Assembly: GCA_006937955.1 (NCBI GenBank)
Contig: SSNP01000038.1
Span: forward strand, 3,808,036 to 3,872,035
Reading direction: 5' to 3'
Source: Pachypanchax playfairii
Taxonomy: Eukaryota > Chordata > Actinopteri > Cyprinodontiformes > Aplocheilidae
Length of the DNA: 64,000 nucleotides
Below the pieces are notes generated by a model, which worked only from the letters and a program-made list of their open reading frames with translations, searched no databases and was not told the DNA's origin. Shown piece by piece: positions 63,615 through 64,000 of the stretch (position 1 is the first letter of the stretch; every line of letters begins with the position of its first letter). The position numbers and the translations under genes are program-made.

Positions 63615-64000
63615 GAGTTAAAGGTGGTATATGGAATATTTTCATAAAAGGCAATATTTTTAATAAAATAATGCCTCCACGGGGTGTTTAGAGGGTTGTA
63701 GAATGAAAATACAGCATTTCCTTTAAAAATTATATTTGAAGTAAAATATAATTAAATATTAATTTTGACGGGCCCATTTTGTTTACATCTACCAGCCAAT
63801 AGCTGGCAGAGCAGCGGCACCATTTTGGGTTGCCTAATACTGTAAATAATCCAGCACAGTGAGGCTGGTACTGTGGAGTCTGCAGGTCAAGCAGCTGGAA
63901 GCACCGGGGACATGTGATTATACACATTGTTTGCTTGACATAGGGGGTTTCCCGTTTGACGAGCAAGTTCTGTGTGGAAATGTTTTTATAAGCAGCTAGC
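63615..64000. mobile_element. Second copy of the 56,085 element, cut by window end
   Basis: Starts TTAAAGGTGGTATATGGAAT and follows the 56.1-kb copy through TTTACATCTACCAGCCAATA, GGTTGCCTAATAC and GGCTGGTACTGT. The right end is outside the window or lost. Confidence 0.65.

Noticed and set aside
1..64000. CRISPR arrays, tRNA, rRNA or bacterial mobile systems
   Set aside because: Vertebrate-type sequence; no spaced direct-repeat arrays or RNA gene signatures seen on either strand.

Overview
The window is vertebrate nuclear DNA, almost certainly from a ray-finned (teleost) fish. Genes are split by GT-AG introns, there is no bacterial-style gene packing, and the repeats are typical of fish: hAT, PIF/Harbinger and Tc1-type miniature elements, LINE reverse-transcriptase scraps and dinucleotide microsatellites. 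The two intact genes code for neuronal nicotinic acetylcholine receptor subunits. One of them is an alpha8-type subunit, a lineage known from birds and fishes but not from mammals.

Layout. Positions 1 to about 11.8 kb (+ strand) hold the 3' half of an axonemal dynein heavy chain gene of the DNAH3/7/12 group. About twenty exon remnants lie in the right order, most with usable splice sites. The copy carries at least three in-frame stops, at least five frameshifts, several missing exons and a transposon inserted at one splice acceptor, so it reads as a decaying pseudogene. From 11.9 to 17.5 kb no gene is recognisable. A 503-bp PIF/Harbinger-type miniature element sits at 17.55-18.06 kb. From 18,176 to 45,831 (- strand) lies a complete ten-exon chrna8-like gene. 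Its exon lengths sum to 1,590 nt (529 aa) and every junction stays in frame. Its large introns hold nested DNA transposons, LINE scraps, microsatellites and a roughly 420-bp sequence present twice. From 45.8 to 51.2 kb is intergenic DNA, GC-rich next to chrna8 exon 1. From 51,232 to 61,916 (- strand) lies a complete eight-exon chrnb3 gene (470 aa from the chosen start, frame closed across all junctions). From 62 to 64 kb is upstream DNA with a LINE tail and a second copy of a dispersed element also found at 56.1 kb.

Function. The two receptor genes lie head to tail on the same strand. By family knowledge the alpha8 protein should form alpha7-like, calcium-permeable, bungarotoxin-sensitive pentamers. 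Beta3 is an accessory subunit that joins heteropentamers with alpha and beta subunits and does not itself form the classic agonist site. Nothing in the sequence shows that the two proteins assemble together; the linkage is genomic. I found no rRNA, tRNA or CRISPR feature. The nearest thing to a new observation is the combination of chrna8/chrnb3 linkage, two extra introns in chrnb3, and a dynein gene caught part way through decay.
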